From Opitutaceae bacterium (GTDB taxonomy: Bacteria; Verrucomicrobiota; Verrucomicrobiia; Opitutales; Opitutaceae), in contig JAUSID010000132.1 of the NCBI GenBank assembly GCA_030648295.1, positions 1 through 64,000 on the forward strand: a stretch of 64,000 bases of DNA, given 5' to 3'. The notes beneath the pieces are model-generated. The model saw only the letters and a program-made list of their open reading frames with translations. It had not been told where the DNA came from and did no database searches. The position numbers and the translations under genes are program-made. Shown one piece after another: positions 36,273 through 45,716 of this stretch; positions within the stretch are counted from its first letter, which is position 1; each line of letters opens with the position of its first letter.

Positions 36273-36879
36273 GGAGGGTTGTGGGTGCAGAATCCGGGTT
36301 TGGACGGATCGATGCAGTCGACGGGGTGCGGCTTGACGGTATATCGACTGCATCGTTTCCGCCTAGACGCAAGCGGGGCGCAAGCGTTACGGCAAGAGCC
36401 CGCTGCGCCGGGGCGTTGTTCCGAGCCCAACGGCCCGGGCCAATGTATCCGCAGCGGCCTATCCTGGAAATTTCACACCGCGGCTCGAAGCCGCAACCAA
36501 ACGGTCCGGAGGTGGGACACAGAGGTCACAGAGGAAAACGGAGGACACGGAGCAAGACCGGATTGTGATGCGTTGCTTCGACTCTGTGCCCTCTGCTCTG
36601 AACTCGGTGTCCTTAGTGACCAAAGAATTGGTGCCTTCAAATTCGTCGCGACGATCCACGATTCGGATCGATATTGGGCACCCTCCACCCGGCGCCGACC
36701 ACACAGCCTGTTCGTGGGTAACACCCGCCAGTGGATCCGGGCCCTCGAGCATTCCCGGCTTGGGCAAAACAGCTCCGGCGGTTTTGCTTTTAGCCCGCAT
36801 GAGCTCGAGAGCTGCGATGCCCGCACCATGGCCGAAGACAAAGGAATGTTGAATGACACGCAGACGGTGAGAATGCGGG
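36273..36879. other. Gene-free stretch with a long hairpin
   Basis: No supported gene. Apart from the inverted repeat at 36524-36621 it holds a half-copy of the 'ggttgcggc' word (36487-36503, inverted). The rest (36625-36879) shows nothing recognisable. Confidence 0.55.
36524..36621. repeat. Inverted repeat of 'cacagaggtcac / cggaggacac' words
   Basis: The left arm starts ggtcacagaggaaaacgg and runs to ggagcaa; the right arm starts ttgcttcgactctgtg and ends cggtgtccttagtgacc. The arms are imperfect complements made of 8-9 bp words (acagagg, cggagga, gacacgg). It is related in style to the hairpins at 37817-37902 and 52217-52302. Confidence 0.7.
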
Positions 36880-37665
36880 CTACGGAACTTCGTAAACTTC
36901 GACCAGGACCGCACCTGTCGTGCCATCACCGCTGGTGGCATGCGCGGTATAGCTGCCCGGCAGGAAAGGCATCATCACCACCACGTCGCGTGTGCCCGCG
37001 GGAATCGGAAACGCACCGGTTCGCGCCAGCGACGCCGCGAGGTCTTCCTCGTAGGTCAGCCCACCGACAACCGGCGGATAAACGTAGCCGTTCGTGTAAG
37101 GCTGGCCGTTCGCGTCGAAGATCCGCAGCACGGGCGCGCGCAGGGGGTTGACCACCCCGAAACCGGCCAGCGACGGGCCGACTGCCCGCAGGATGAGCCG
37201 CTTGCCGCCGCCGCCTGCTGCGACCACAAACCCGACGATCACGGCTTGATCGCCGCCCGGGCCGGCAATCCCGCGCGTCGAGAGATTGAGCAACCGATCC
37301 GTGGGACCGACGCCGAGAATCAGCTGCTGCGAGGGGCGCGGCAGCGTGTCCGGTGTTGAATACTCCCAGGCGTAAGTGCCGGCATCGGCCGGTCGGACAT
37401 TTTCAAGCACGAGCGTGTTGCTCGAGCCGCTGGCAATGGCGCGCCCATTCTTCGTCCAAACGAAAATGGAGTTCTCCCCGAGCGGCGGCGCGAGCAGCCG
37501 CAGCCGCTCGCCGGGCGGAACCGTCACGCGCGATGGCGGAACGGCGCGAACGCCGAAACCGATGTCGAGCGCGAGCGAGGTCTCGCCGACATTGGGCGTT
37601 GTTTGGGCCGGCAGGAGCGCGGCAGCCAGAGGGACGATCAGCAGGAGAGTGCGGGCCGTTTTCAT
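36880..37665 (-). CDS. Exported Ig-like protein with Opitutaceae-type C-terminal domain
   Basis: A 261-residue secreted protein. A signal peptide (residues 1-20) is followed by an immunoglobulin-like domain (about 38-118, PPGERLRLLAPPL, VWTKNGRAI, LENVRPADAGTYAWEYS with the usual Trp and D-x-G-x-Y core). A C-terminal domain (about 125-261) begins RLLNLSTRGIAGPGGDQAVI and contains GFVVAAGGGGKRLILRAVGP. This second domain is a repeat module that I associate with large surface proteins of Opitutus-like bacteria. Function is unknown, probably cell-surface binding. Confidence 0.8.
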   Translation of the reverse strand: MKTARTLLLIVPLAAALLPAQTTPNVGETSLALDIGFGVRAVPPSRVTVPPGERLRLLAPPLGENSIFVWTKNGRAIASGSSNTLVLENVRPADAGTYAWEYSTPDTLPRPSQQLILGVGPTDRLLNLSTRGIAGPGGDQAVIVGFVVAAGGGGKRLILRAVGPSLAGFGVVNPLRAPVLRIFDANGQPYTNGYVYPPVVGGLTYEEDLAASLARTGAFPIPAGTRDVVVMMPFLPGSYTAHATSGDGTTGAVLVEVYEVP

Positions 37666-38116
37666 GGATGTAGTTGTGGGACGAATCGGTGGGACTGGCG
37701 CGTTTCGCGATTGTGCCGCTCATCGCGCTTGCGCCTCGTGCACACCTCCCAACCGCATCGCGGTGCTGCTGTGTGCAAATCTCGATTCGATTCGTGCCTG
37801 ACACTCTAAGACCAGAAGCTTTACAGGAGGAAACGGAGACAACGGAGAGCACGGGCACCGCAGTTTCTCCGTTGCCTCCGTTGCCTCCTGTAAAAAGGCT
37901 TGGAGGGCGGCTGCTCGCCGCAGGCGCGAACCTCTCTTTCCTGGCGGACGGCGCAGAGGTCGTCCCTCCACGATTGCGATTCCAAAAACAATACGTGGAG
38001 GGCCGGGCTCCGCCCCGGCCGATCCGTTTCCGAAGGACATTCCACTCGGAAAAGTCGGAATCGGTGTTGAACCGGGAGCGGACGATGCAGAGTTCGTCTC
38101 TCCATGTTACGGCGAA
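37666..38116. repeat. Intergenic repeats: 86-bp hairpin and composite repeat copy 2
   Basis: 37817-37902 is a strong hairpin: left arm ttacaggaggaaacggagac continuing to aacggaga; right arm tctccgttgcctccg continuing to cctcctgtaa; about 26 of 28 bp pair. A copy at 52217-52302 is about 95% identical, including about 20 bp before it (tgacactc..a.accagaagc). 37905-38115 is copy 2 of the composite repeat at 31690-31870. No gene is seen. Confidence 0.85.
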
Positions 38117-38743
38117 TTATTTGTGGCGCCCCGATGGACGAGAGATTTTTCCTCGCGAAGACGGCTTCTTGCGGTCGCGGCGCAAGGTCAGCGCAGGAAC
38201 CGCGTCGTGTTGCCGCAGCAGATTGATCGCGCGTTGCTCGGCGCGACGCATGACGCGTTTGCGCGCTGGCACCAGGTCGTCATGACCCGCGAGGTGCAAC
38301 CAGCCGTGCACGACATACAGCAGGAGTTCGTCCCGAAAATCGCGGCCGTGCCCGGCGGCGTAGCGGGCGGCGGTGTCCACCGACACGCAGATTTCGCCGC
38401 CCGCTCCGTGGGCGGGCTCACCTTCGAACGTGATGACGTCCGTCGTCGTGGGATCATCCAGAAAATGATCGTGCAGTTGCGCGAGCGCCGCGTCCGTCAG
38501 GAACACCACCGACAATTCACCGGGGAAGCCCACGCTCTTTTTCGCGGCGAGCGCGGTTTGGTGCGCGTCGAGCAGCCGGATCGCACGGATCAGGGTCACG
38601 CGGTCCAGCTTCAGGCGCGGATGACGGTTGGAAATGGCAACGGGACGAGGCTCCATCAGCAGGGCGGCAGAACCGGATTCGCGGCGACGGGCATTCAAGT
38701 GGACCGCGGCCGCCATCGGATGCGCGGATGAAATCCGGCTCAC
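38117..38743 (-). CDS. ybeY: Endoribonuclease YbeY
   Basis: A single-metal endoribonuclease acting in 16S rRNA 3'-end maturation and 70S quality control. The zinc motif is intact: VVHGWLHLAGHDD with His146, His150 and His154. The family strand SVVFLTDAALAQLHDHFLDD followed by DVITF is also present. The ORF of 208 residues is longer than usual (about 150), having a longer N-terminus and a basic tail (RRDRKKPSSRGKISRPSG). The GTG at 38743 overlaps the stop of the 7TM-HD gene (GTGA); a later internal start (for example at residue 30, MEPRPVAISN) is possible. The PhoH, 7TM-HD and YbeY order is a widely conserved cluster. Confidence 0.93.
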   Translation of the reverse strand: MSRISSAHPMAAAVHLNARRRESGSAALLMEPRPVAISNRHPRLKLDRVTLIRAIRLLDAHQTALAAKKSVGFPGELSVVFLTDAALAQLHDHFLDDPTTTDVITFEGEPAHGAGGEICVSVDTAARYAAGHGRDFRDELLLYVVHGWLHLAGHDDLVPARKRVMRRAEQRAINLLRQHDAVPALTLRRDRKKPSSRGKISRPSGRHK

Positions 38744-41139
38744 GCCTTGGCTTCGGCGACGGGAGTCGCGCCGGTGGCGTACGAAACCCGCGCGTGCAGC
38801 ATGTTCAGCAGCGTGAATTGAAGGCTGTTCTTGATCCGCGTGATTTCCTCGAGGGTCAGCGGCGCCTCGTCGAGTTGTCCGTCGCCGATCCGTTCATCGA
38901 CGATGCGATTGATCAGCTCGGTGAGATGCTCCGGGCCGATCTGACGCAGCGAACGGGAGGCGGCTTCGACGCCGTCCGCGAGCGAGATGATGGCGCTCTC
39001 CTTGAACTGCGGCTTCGGCCCGTCGTAGCGGAACGTTTCCTCCTTCGGGGGCGGAATGGGTGGCGTCGAGCCCGGCGGCTTCAGCGGTTCGATGTTCGCA
39101 ATCTTGGCCGGCACCGCGGCCGGGAACGGCGTCCGCGACTGGTCGATCGCGCGCTGATAAAAGTAGCGGACGAGCGTCGTGCCATGATGCTGCTGGATCA
39201 CATCCACCACCGCCCGGGGCAAATTATGCTTCTGGGCCAGTTCCGCGCCATCGGTGACGTGCTGCTTGATGATTCGCGCCGATTCCGCCGGATCGAGGTG
39301 ATCGTGCGGGCTGCCGCGCTCGCGCAGGTTCTCGACGAAGTACTGGGCGTTCGCGGTTTTGCCGACGTCGTGGAAAAGCGCGCAGACGCGCGCCACGAGC
39401 GGGTTCGCGCCGATCGCGTTGGCCGCATTTTCTGAAAGCTGCGCGACCACCAGCGAATGGTGATAGGTGCCGGGCGCCTCCAGCTGCATGTGTCGCAGCA
39501 GGGGGTGTTTGTAATCCGTGAGTTCGAGCAGCGTGATGTCAGTCGTGCGTTTGAACAGCGACTCGAGGATCGGCAGCAGCCCCACGACGAGCACGCCGGT
39601 GAGCACGCCCGTGCCGAGCCCGGCGGCCATCTGCCGCCACAGCGTGTCGAATGGCGTCTGGTCGACGAACCCAATCAGCGCCGCAAAGGCCGCCACCGTG
39701 AGTCCGCCCGCACCCGCGGCTCGCACGAGCCGTCCGCGCCGGCGGGCATCGCGGCCGAAGAAAATCGCGACCAGCGAGGCGAGGAACGTCAGCACGAGCA
39801 GATCGAGCCGGTTGCCGTAGATGACACCGGTGAAAATCGAGATCAAAAGCGCCATGAAAATGCCGGAGCCGGCATCAATCAGGATGGCGACGATCAGCGG
39901 CGCAAAGGCGGTCGGTGCAACGTACGGCAGGGTCGATGCCCAGGAACCGTCGCGCATGAAGAACTCGGCCCCGCCGAGAGAGTAATTCGCGCGCACGAGC
40001 GCGAGATTCACGATGACAACAAGCGCGAGCAGCCCGCAGCGAACATTGCTGCGCAGGGTTTCCGGGTCCTCGATCCGAATATAGAGCAGCGAGGCGAGCA
40101 CCATCGCCAGCACCAGCAGTACGCGGCGGAACAATGTCTGCCCCTCGTGGACCTCGGTGTCGCCGTGCGCGCGCAGGAACTGCCGGTGCGCCATCAGCAT
40201 CTCGTATTGTTCCGGCGACACGCGATCGCCGGGCTCGATGATCGTCTGGCCGCGGACAACTTTGACCATCACGGGCTTCACCGATTGCATGGCGCTCGAT
40301 TGCCGTGCCTCGGTCGCCTTGCGATCGAACACCACATTCGCCGTCACGCCGTAGCGGAAAAGCCGGAAGACCGCCTGCGCCGCCTGGCGCGGCACCTGGT
40401 CGGTGGCGAGGCTGACGCGCAGCAGCGTGAGCGCGTCCTCCAACGACTGCACCGCGCGCTGGGTGACGGTGCCATTCGCACGCGCAATTTGGAACACCAC
40501 TGCACTTCCGGGGGTGATGCCGCTCAATGCGGAATCGGTGACGCCCTGCGCGTAGATGTCGCGCAACGTCGCGAGACCGTTGTCAAACAATGCGGTGCGG
40601 GTCCGCGCATCGCCGATCGTGAGCACCGCCGCGACATCCTCCACCGTGGCGTGGTAGGGGCCATGCGAATTGAACGTGTCAGCAATGGCGGCCAGGTCGT
40701 TGCGCCGCGCGAGGAGGGTCGCGCCATCCGGCTCGACCGGGGCTGACTTTTCGAACGCGGCGAGCTGCGCGAGCAGCATGCGCGCGGCGGCCTCGAAGCG
40801 ACGCAGCGGCTCGTTGTCGAGACGGTAGACCGGGGGAACGCGGCCAAGAAATTGCTCGCGCGCCGCGCGGGTGCGTTCCGCGCTTTCATACTTGAATGAG
40901 ACCAGCGCCGGCACGCGGGCGGTGGCGACCTGGTTCAATTGCACCGGAACGTTGATGGTGCTCAGGCCCGCCGAGCTGATGAGGACAATGGCCGAGACCG
41001 TGACGATGAAGATCAGCGCGCCGATGACCGGACTTCGCTCCATGAACTCGCTCATCGCGGACTGCTTCTGGTTGCCGCGACCCGACCGGCGGGCACCGAG
41101 GCCGCCGACGAGAAGCTTGAGCTGGTTACGGACGGACAT
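38740..41139 (-). CDS. 7TM-HD family membrane HD-domain phosphohydrolase (PgpH-like)
   Basis: A 799-residue membrane protein. Layout: first helix (about residues 36-57), a large extracytoplasmic 7TMR-HDED domain (about 60-330, NVPVQLNQVATARVPALVSF), seven transmembrane helices (about 335-530), and a cytoplasmic HD domain with H...HD (YHHSLVVAQL, then ARVCALFHDVGKT near residue 589, and VDVIQQHHGTTL). In other bacteria PgpH of this family hydrolyses cyclic di-AMP. It lies between phoH (104 bp upstream) and ybeY (overlap), a conserved arrangement. I start at ATG 41139 (MSVRNQLKLLVGGLG). Confidence 0.92.
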   Translation of the reverse strand: MSVRNQLKLLVGGLGARRSGRGNQKQSAMSEFMERSPVIGALIFIVTVSAIVLISSAGLSTINVPVQLNQVATARVPALVSFKYESAERTRAAREQFLGRVPPVYRLDNEPLRRFEAAARMLLAQLAAFEKSAPVEPDGATLLARRNDLAAIADTFNSHGPYHATVEDVAAVLTIGDARTRTALFDNGLATLRDIYAQGVTDSALSGITPGSAVVFQIARANGTVTQRAVQSLEDALTLLRVSLATDQVPRQAAQAVFRLFRYGVTANVVFDRKATEARQSSAMQSVKPVMVKVVRGQTIIEPGDRVSPEQYEMLMAHRQFLRAHGDTEVHEGQTLFRRVLLVLAMVLASLLYIRIEDPETLRSNVRCGLLALVVIVNLALVRANYSLGGAEFFMRDGSWASTLPYVAPTAFAPLIVAILIDAGSGIFMALLISIFTGVIYGNRLDLLVLTFLASLVAIFFGRDARRRGRLVRAAGAGGLTVAAFAALIGFVDQTPFDTLWRQMAAGLGTGVLTGVLVVGLLPILESLFKRTTDITLLELTDYKHPLLRHMQLEAPGTYHHSLVVAQLSENAANAIGANPLVARVCALFHDVGKTANAQYFVENLRERGSPHDHLDPAESARIIKQHVTDGAELAQKHNLPRAVVDVIQQHHGTTLVRYFYQRAIDQSRTPFPAAVPAKIANIEPLKPPGSTPPIPPPKEETFRYDGPKPQFKESAIISLADGVEAASRSLRQIGPEHLTELINRIVDERIGDGQLDEAPLTLEEITRIKNSLQFTLLNMLHARVSYATGATPVAEAKA

Positions 41140-41242
41140 GGCGGCGACAGGAGCGCGCACTATTCCCGTACAACGGATCGTCGGCAAGACATCACCGCGT
41201 CTTGCTCCCGCCCCGACGCGTTAAGGTGCAGAGCCGCAACGC

Positions 41243-42226
41243 TCACGGTTTTTCCTCCCCGTCATCTTCGGTTGGCGGGTTCCGGTACGCATCGTACGCC
41301 TCGATGATTTTGGCGACCAGCGGATGACGAACGACATCCGCGCCGCTGAAGGTGTGAAAATCGATTCCGGGGATGTCCGCGAGGATGTGCCGGACCTCGA
41401 GCAGCCCGCTGCGTTTCGCGCGAGGGAGATCGATTTGAGTGATGTCGCCAGTGATCACCATTCGCGACTCCTCGCCGAGCCGGGTGAGGAACATCATCAT
41501 CTGCTCCGGCGTCGTGTTCTGCGCCTCGTCGAGGACGACAAATGCGTGCGAGAGGGTGCGGCCGCGCATGTAGGCCAGCGGCGCGATTTCGAGGATGCCC
41601 TTTTCGGTCAGCCGCGCGACGTCCTCGCTGTCGAGCATGTCGTGCAGCGCATCGTAGAGGGGCCGCAGATACGGCAGGATTTTTTCGCGCAGGTCACCGG
41701 GCAGAAAACCGAGCGCCTCGCCCGCCTCGACGGCCGGCCGCGTCAGGATCACGCGCTCGACCTCGTTTTTCAGCAGGGCATTAATGGCCGCCGCCATTGC
41801 GAGGTAGGTTTTCCCGGTGCCGGCCGGGCCGATGCCGAACACGACGGGGTGGGCGAGCATCGACTGGAGATACATTTTCTGGCCGAGCGTTTTCGGCACG
41901 ATCGTTTTCCGGTTCGTGGCGATGACCAGCGGCTGGTCGAGCAGCGTGCTGAGCTCGGGGCCCTCGCCGCGGATGAACGCGTCCGCGATCCGGTGGAAAT
42001 CCGGGGTGCGGATGGTCATGCCCTGCGAACGCGCCTTGTCGAGGAACGCGAACAGTCCCTCGGCCTTGGCGAATGGCTCGCCACTGCCCTCGATTTTCAG
42101 CCAGTCCTCGCGCGTGGTGACCTTCACGCCGAGTGCCCGCTCGACGTGCATCAGGTTGTCCTCGCGGCCGGCATACAGCGAGCTGGCGTGCCGCGGACTT
42201 GGGAAATGGAGCGTTTTGGTGGGCAT
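41243..42226 (-). CDS. PhoH-like ATPase (YbeZ)
   Basis: A 327-residue cytoplasmic P-loop ATPase. An N-terminal KH-like region (about residues 15-65) is followed by the PhoH core: Walker A GPAGTGKT (133-140), RPAVEAGEALGFLPGDL, and Walker B FVVLDEAQNTTPEQM (229-243). It is linked to RNA metabolism together with YbeY, whose gene is two genes downstream. The acidic tail (EDDGEEKP) ends it. The start ATG 42226 matches the family length. Confidence 0.95.
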   Translation of the reverse strand: MPTKTLHFPSPRHASSLYAGREDNLMHVERALGVKVTTREDWLKIEGSGEPFAKAEGLFAFLDKARSQGMTIRTPDFHRIADAFIRGEGPELSTLLDQPLVIATNRKTIVPKTLGQKMYLQSMLAHPVVFGIGPAGTGKTYLAMAAAINALLKNEVERVILTRPAVEAGEALGFLPGDLREKILPYLRPLYDALHDMLDSEDVARLTEKGILEIAPLAYMRGRTLSHAFVVLDEAQNTTPEQMMMFLTRLGEESRMVITGDITQIDLPRAKRSGLLEVRHILADIPGIDFHTFSGADVVRHPLVAKIIEAYDAYRNPPTEDDGEEKP

Positions 42227-42239
42227 GGGCCTCGATTAG

Positions 42240-42340
42240 CCGGCGCGTTTCCCAACGCGGCACCGCGGCCGCAACCAAAGGGCGTACACCTCGGACGGCG
42301 ATTCGGCGAAACGCTCGCGCGTTCCGCTACGGAAGTCGTT
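42240..42340. repeat. Partial copies of two dispersed repeats
   Basis: 42264-42282 carries ggccgcaaccaaagggcgt, the inverse of the word at 20709-20727. 42310-42334 carries cgaaacgctcgcgcgttccgctacg, a right-arm fragment of the hairpins at 47223-47372 and 61705-61815. Confidence 0.65.
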
Positions 42341-42408
42341 TCCGACCGACGGAAAGCGCCCATTTGCCATTCGCGCCGGATCGCCCCGAGACGCTGTTTC
42401 GGCCATGC

Positions 42409-42912
42409 TCATGGGGCTTTCGTCAATTTCGCCGCCGCCGCATTTAACTTTTCCCACGTGGCTTCGAGCGACTGGGGCAGAATCCGCGTCTGCCCAATCA
42501 CGGGCATGAAGTTATTGTCGCCGTTCCACCGCGGCACGATGTGGCCGTGCAGGTGTGGAATGCTGCCGCCGGCAACCGCCTGGCCGAGATTGAACCCGAT
42601 GTTGAATCCCTCCGGCCGGAGCGCCTCCCGGAGAATGCGTTGGGCCACCAGGATTTCCTCGAAAAGATCGGTGCGCTCGGTGACCTCGAGCTGATCGAGT
42701 TCCGTGACTTCCCGGAAAGGCACGGCCAGCAGGTGGCCCGGATTGTAAGGAAAACGGTTCAGGATCAGGTAAGACAGCTTCGAGCGGTGAACGATCAGCG
42801 CCGTGCGATCATCGCCGAGCGCGGGCAGTTCCGTGAAGGGCCGCTTCATCGCCGCGGGATACCGCGGGGCTTCGATGTATTCCATGCGCCAATAGGCGTG
42901 AAGCTGCTGCAT
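42409..42912 (-). CDS. HIT family hydrolase/nucleotidyltransferase
   Basis: A 167-residue cytoplasmic enzyme of the histidine triad superfamily. The start MQQLHAYWRMEYIEAPR matches the 'L.aPWR..Yi..' N-terminus of the Ap4A phosphorylase-like branch. Conserved elements: LILNRFPYNPGHLLAVP (about residues 49-65) and the triad IPHLHGHIVPRW (118-129, His120, His122, His124). Substrates are dinucleoside polyphosphates or nucleotide-sugar-like compounds. It lies 182 bp upstream of phoH on the same strand. Confidence 0.92.
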   Translation of the reverse strand: MQQLHAYWRMEYIEAPRYPAAMKRPFTELPALGDDRTALIVHRSKLSYLILNRFPYNPGHLLAVPFREVTELDQLEVTERTDLFEEILVAQRILREALRPEGFNIGFNLGQAVAGGSIPHLHGHIVPRWNGDNNFMPVIGQTRILPQSLEATWEKLNAAAAKLTKAP

Positions 42913-43348
42913 GAGTTCTTTGGGCTGCCGGGCCGGAAGAAGAAAAGGGGCGGAGCAAAACCTTCGACGGGAGGAATGTCAAAACCTAGCGGGGCGCCGT
43001 TTCATGCAGATCGTAACCGAAACGAATCGAATGTATTCCGCCATTGGCGCCCCGTTTGTTTTTGGCGGTGCCATTGGGGCTGGGGTGGCTCAGGGCATGC
43101 CGCCCGTGGCGAATCGTTGTGGCACAGGCAGCCTGCCTGCCGATTTGACCGGGATGAATCAATGAGATGCCTTCCCTGGGAGCGCGGGCGTCTCGCCCGC
43201 TATATCCCGATCGGCGGCCGAAGGCCCGCGACTTCAGAGCCGGCACGCATCGCGATTTTGACGTGTAGTCAGCGGCGGGGAAGCCGCAGCCACTTCGCTG
43301 AATTGCCGGCTTGCCTTGGTATGACGAGCGTCATGTCATCGCCTCTTC
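42913..43348. other. Gene-free stretch with one GGGAGCGCG motif
   Basis: No supported gene. 43175-43200 is a complete cctgggagcgcgggcgtctc motif followed by its palindromic half gcccgc. The rest (about 42960-43160 and 43205-43348) shows no recognised element; the last 30 bp include the likely tetR ribosome-binding and promoter region. Confidence 0.6.
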
Positions 43349-43975
43349 ATGCGTTATCCGGCTGACCGCAAATCATGCACCCGTCGACGAATCGTCGAGG
43401 CGGCCAGCCAGGCTTTCAGGGAAAAGGGCGTGGCCGAAACCGGTATCGACGAGGTGATGCGTCGGGCGGGTCTCACGCACGGCGGGTTCTATTCGCATTT
43501 CGACGACAAGTCGGAACTGGTGGCCGAAGCGTGCGCGGCCGGATTCGACGCCGCGCTGCCGAACTTGGAGCGAATCACGGCCGCACCGACTCCTTCCGCG
43601 CGGGCCCGGCTTTTGATTGATAGTTACTTGGGCGTCCGGCATCGCGACAACCGCGCCTCGGGGTGCTTCGTCGTGGCGGTGGGCGCCGACATGGTGCGTT
43701 TGCGCGGCCCCGCGCGCACGGGGTACGCCAGGGGTTTCGCGCGTCACCTCGAACGCCTGAGCGCGGCGCTGCGGCTGAGCCCGAACGAGGCGCTCAATCG
43801 CGAGCGTGTCACCCATCTGATGAGTTCGCTGGTCGGAGCGCTGTTGTTCTCCCGCGCAATTGACGACCCGGCGGAGAGCATCGCGATGCTGCAAACGATG
43901 CGCCGGCGGCTGCGCCGCCAGTTCTGCCACGACGAATCCGCCGGCGCCGGCAACGATTTTGTCCGCATCCTTTGA
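43349..43975 (+). CDS. TetR family transcriptional regulator
   Basis: A 208-residue repressor. The N-terminal helix-turn-helix is typical: TRRRIVEAASQAFREKGVAE, GIDEVMRRAGLTHGGFYSHF, then DKSELVAEAC (about residues 11-66). 'GLTHGGFYSHFDDKSEL' is characteristic of the NemR/AcrR-like branch that senses small toxic compounds. The C-terminal ligand domain contains a Cys (SGCFVVAVGADM). No obvious target gene is adjacent; the next gene on the same strand is a fatty acid synthase, 71 bp on. No operator was identified. Confidence 0.9.
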   Translation: MRYPADRKSCTRRRIVEAASQAFREKGVAETGIDEVMRRAGLTHGGFYSHFDDKSELVAEACAAGFDAALPNLERITAAPTPSARARLLIDSYLGVRHRDNRASGCFVVAVGADMVRLRGPARTGYARGFARHLERLSAALRLSPNEALNRERVTHLMSSLVGALLFSRAIDDPAESIAMLQTMRRRLRRQFCHDESAGAGNDFVRIL

Positions 43976-44046
43976 AAACCGTCGCGCCTTCCGTTCGCTA
44001 TGGCTTGCTTCCGTGGCCGGTGGCTGACGGCGTCTAATTTCGTTTC

Positions 44047-45369
44047 ATGACATCAAGCACTCATCCTGTTCGCCGCGTGGTCATCACTGGCCTTGGCGCC
44101 GTCACGCCCTGCGGCAACACCGCGGCGGAAACGTGGGCGTCATTCATCGCGGGCCGCAGCGGCATCGGCCGCATTACCCGCTTCGACGCGACCGGTTGCT
44201 CGGCGCAGATCGCCGGCGAAGTGCGGAATTTCGATCCGGCGCGGGTCCTGCCTGCACCGTTGCGGCCCCGCGGTCCGTCGGGCGACGTGCTCGCGCAGGC
44301 GCTCACGTTGAAGGACGTGAAAAAATTCGGCCGCTTCACGCATCTCGGCGTCGGCGCGGCGGTCGAAGCGTATGCCGATTCTGGACTCGATGCCCACCGC
44401 GCCACGTTGCCGGCCGAGCGGATGGGTGTGAACCTCGGCGTTGGGTTGGGCGGCCTGCCCGAAATGGAGGCGATGCACGACACCTGGAAGGCGGGCGGTT
44501 TTCGAAAGATCTCGCCGTTCTTCATCATCCAGATTGCGCCCAATCTGCTCGCGGGCCAGGTGAGCGTGCTGCTCGACTTTCGCGGCAGCAACATGAGCGT
44601 GGCCTCCGCGTGCGCGACCAGCGGCCACGCCTTGGGCGAGGGGGGGGCCACCATTGCGCGCGGCGATGCCGACGTGATGATCGCGGGCGGCGCGGAATCC
44701 ACGGTGACGCCGCTGGCCATCGGCGCGTTCGCGCAGATGCGCGCGCTCTCCACGCGCAATGATGCACCGGAAAAGGCGTCGCGGCCCTATGATCGCGATC
44801 GCGATGGATTCGTGCTGTCCGAGGGCGCGGTCGTGTTTGTGCTCGAGGAACTGGAGCACGCGCGGCGGCGCGGCGCGCGGATTTACGCCGAATTGCGCGG
44901 CTACGGCGCATCGGCCGATGCGTATCATCTTTCCTCACTCGCGCCCGGCGCCGAAGGCTCGGCGCGATCGATGCGGTCGGCGCTGGCGCGCGCGCGTATG
45001 CAGCCGACGGAAGTCGATTACGTGTCCGCGCACGCGACGTCCACTCCCGGCGGTGATGGCGAGGAGGCGGCGGCGATCGCGTCCGTCTTCGGCGAAGGCA
45101 AGTCGACGCTCCACGTGAGCGGGGTCAAATCGATGACGGGCCACCTGCTGGGCGCGGCCGGCGCGATGGGCGCGTTCGCCGCGGTGCTGGCGATTCATCA
45201 CGGAATCATTCCGCCGACCATCAATCTGGAAAATATCGATCCCGCCTGTGAGCAGCTGGGGCTGAATTTCACGCCGAACGTGGCGGCGCGTAAGCGCGTC
45301 CGCGCCGCGCTCGCCAACAGCTTTGGCTTCGGCGGCACCAACGCCTCGATCGTGGTTTCCGCCCTGTAG
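44047..45369 (+). CDS. fabF: 3-oxoacyl-ACP synthase II (KAS II, FabF)
   Basis: A 440-residue condensing enzyme of fatty acid elongation. The Cys-His-His triad is complete: Cys189 in VASACATSGHAL, His329 in VSAHATSTPGGDGEEA and His366 in MTGHLLGAAGAMG. The N-terminus RRVVITGLGAVTPCGNT and C-terminus NSFGFGGTNASIVV are standard. It has about 25 residues more than E. coli FabF, mostly in the 70-95 loop. No acpP lies beside it, so it may be a second, specialised KAS (for example for polyunsaturated or secondary lipids). Confidence 0.93.
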   Translation: MTSSTHPVRRVVITGLGAVTPCGNTAAETWASFIAGRSGIGRITRFDATGCSAQIAGEVRNFDPARVLPAPLRPRGPSGDVLAQALTLKDVKKFGRFTHLGVGAAVEAYADSGLDAHRATLPAERMGVNLGVGLGGLPEMEAMHDTWKAGGFRKISPFFIIQIAPNLLAGQVSVLLDFRGSNMSVASACATSGHALGEGGATIARGDADVMIAGGAESTVTPLAIGAFAQMRALSTRNDAPEKASRPYDRDRDGFVLSEGAVVFVLEELEHARRRGARIYAELRGYGASADAYHLSSLAPGAEGSARSMRSALARARMQPTEVDYVSAHATSTPGGDGEEAAAIASVFGEGKSTLHVSGVKSMTGHLLGAAGAMGAFAAVLAIHHGIIPPTINLENIDPACEQLGLNFTPNVAARKRVRAALANSFGFGGTNASIVVSAL

Positions 45370-45716
45370 CCGCAGCGCCGACGAAGGTGGAGCGCGCTGC
45401 CCGTTCGACGGGTTCAGGGCCCTGAGCCTGCCGAAGGGCTCCTCAGCGCGCTTGAACCGTTGAGTCGAAAAAAAGCGGCGTGGGGAGCCTCTCGACCAGC
45501 TCGAGGCCTCTCGGTCGATGGCGCGATTGGCCGTGAGCCTGTCGAACCGGCAAGCCGCTCCACCCAGACCGAACACTTCCGCGTAGCAGCGGAGGTCACG
45601 ACGCTGGTCCGCTCGGTTCGATGGGTCCCAAACCCATTTCAACTGGAATCTTTCCGGACCGCGATCAGGGTAACACTCACCTTTGACTTCAATCGTCCCG
45701 CTGCGACAGTGCGCAC
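45370..45716. repeat. Gene-free stretch with REP-like palindromes
   Basis: At about 45400-45440 'gttcgacgggttcagggccc' is followed by 'tgagcctgccgaagggctc', giving an imperfect palindrome in the style of REP elements. 45494-45555 is a divergent copy of the 51-bp unit at 35470-35571. No gene is seen. Confidence 0.7.

Noticed and set aside
39457-40746. Long open frame antisense to the 7TM-HD gene
   Set aside because: It lies wholly opposite a well-supported gene, has Arg/His/Glu-rich composition with no domain, and is explained by high GC in the third codon position.
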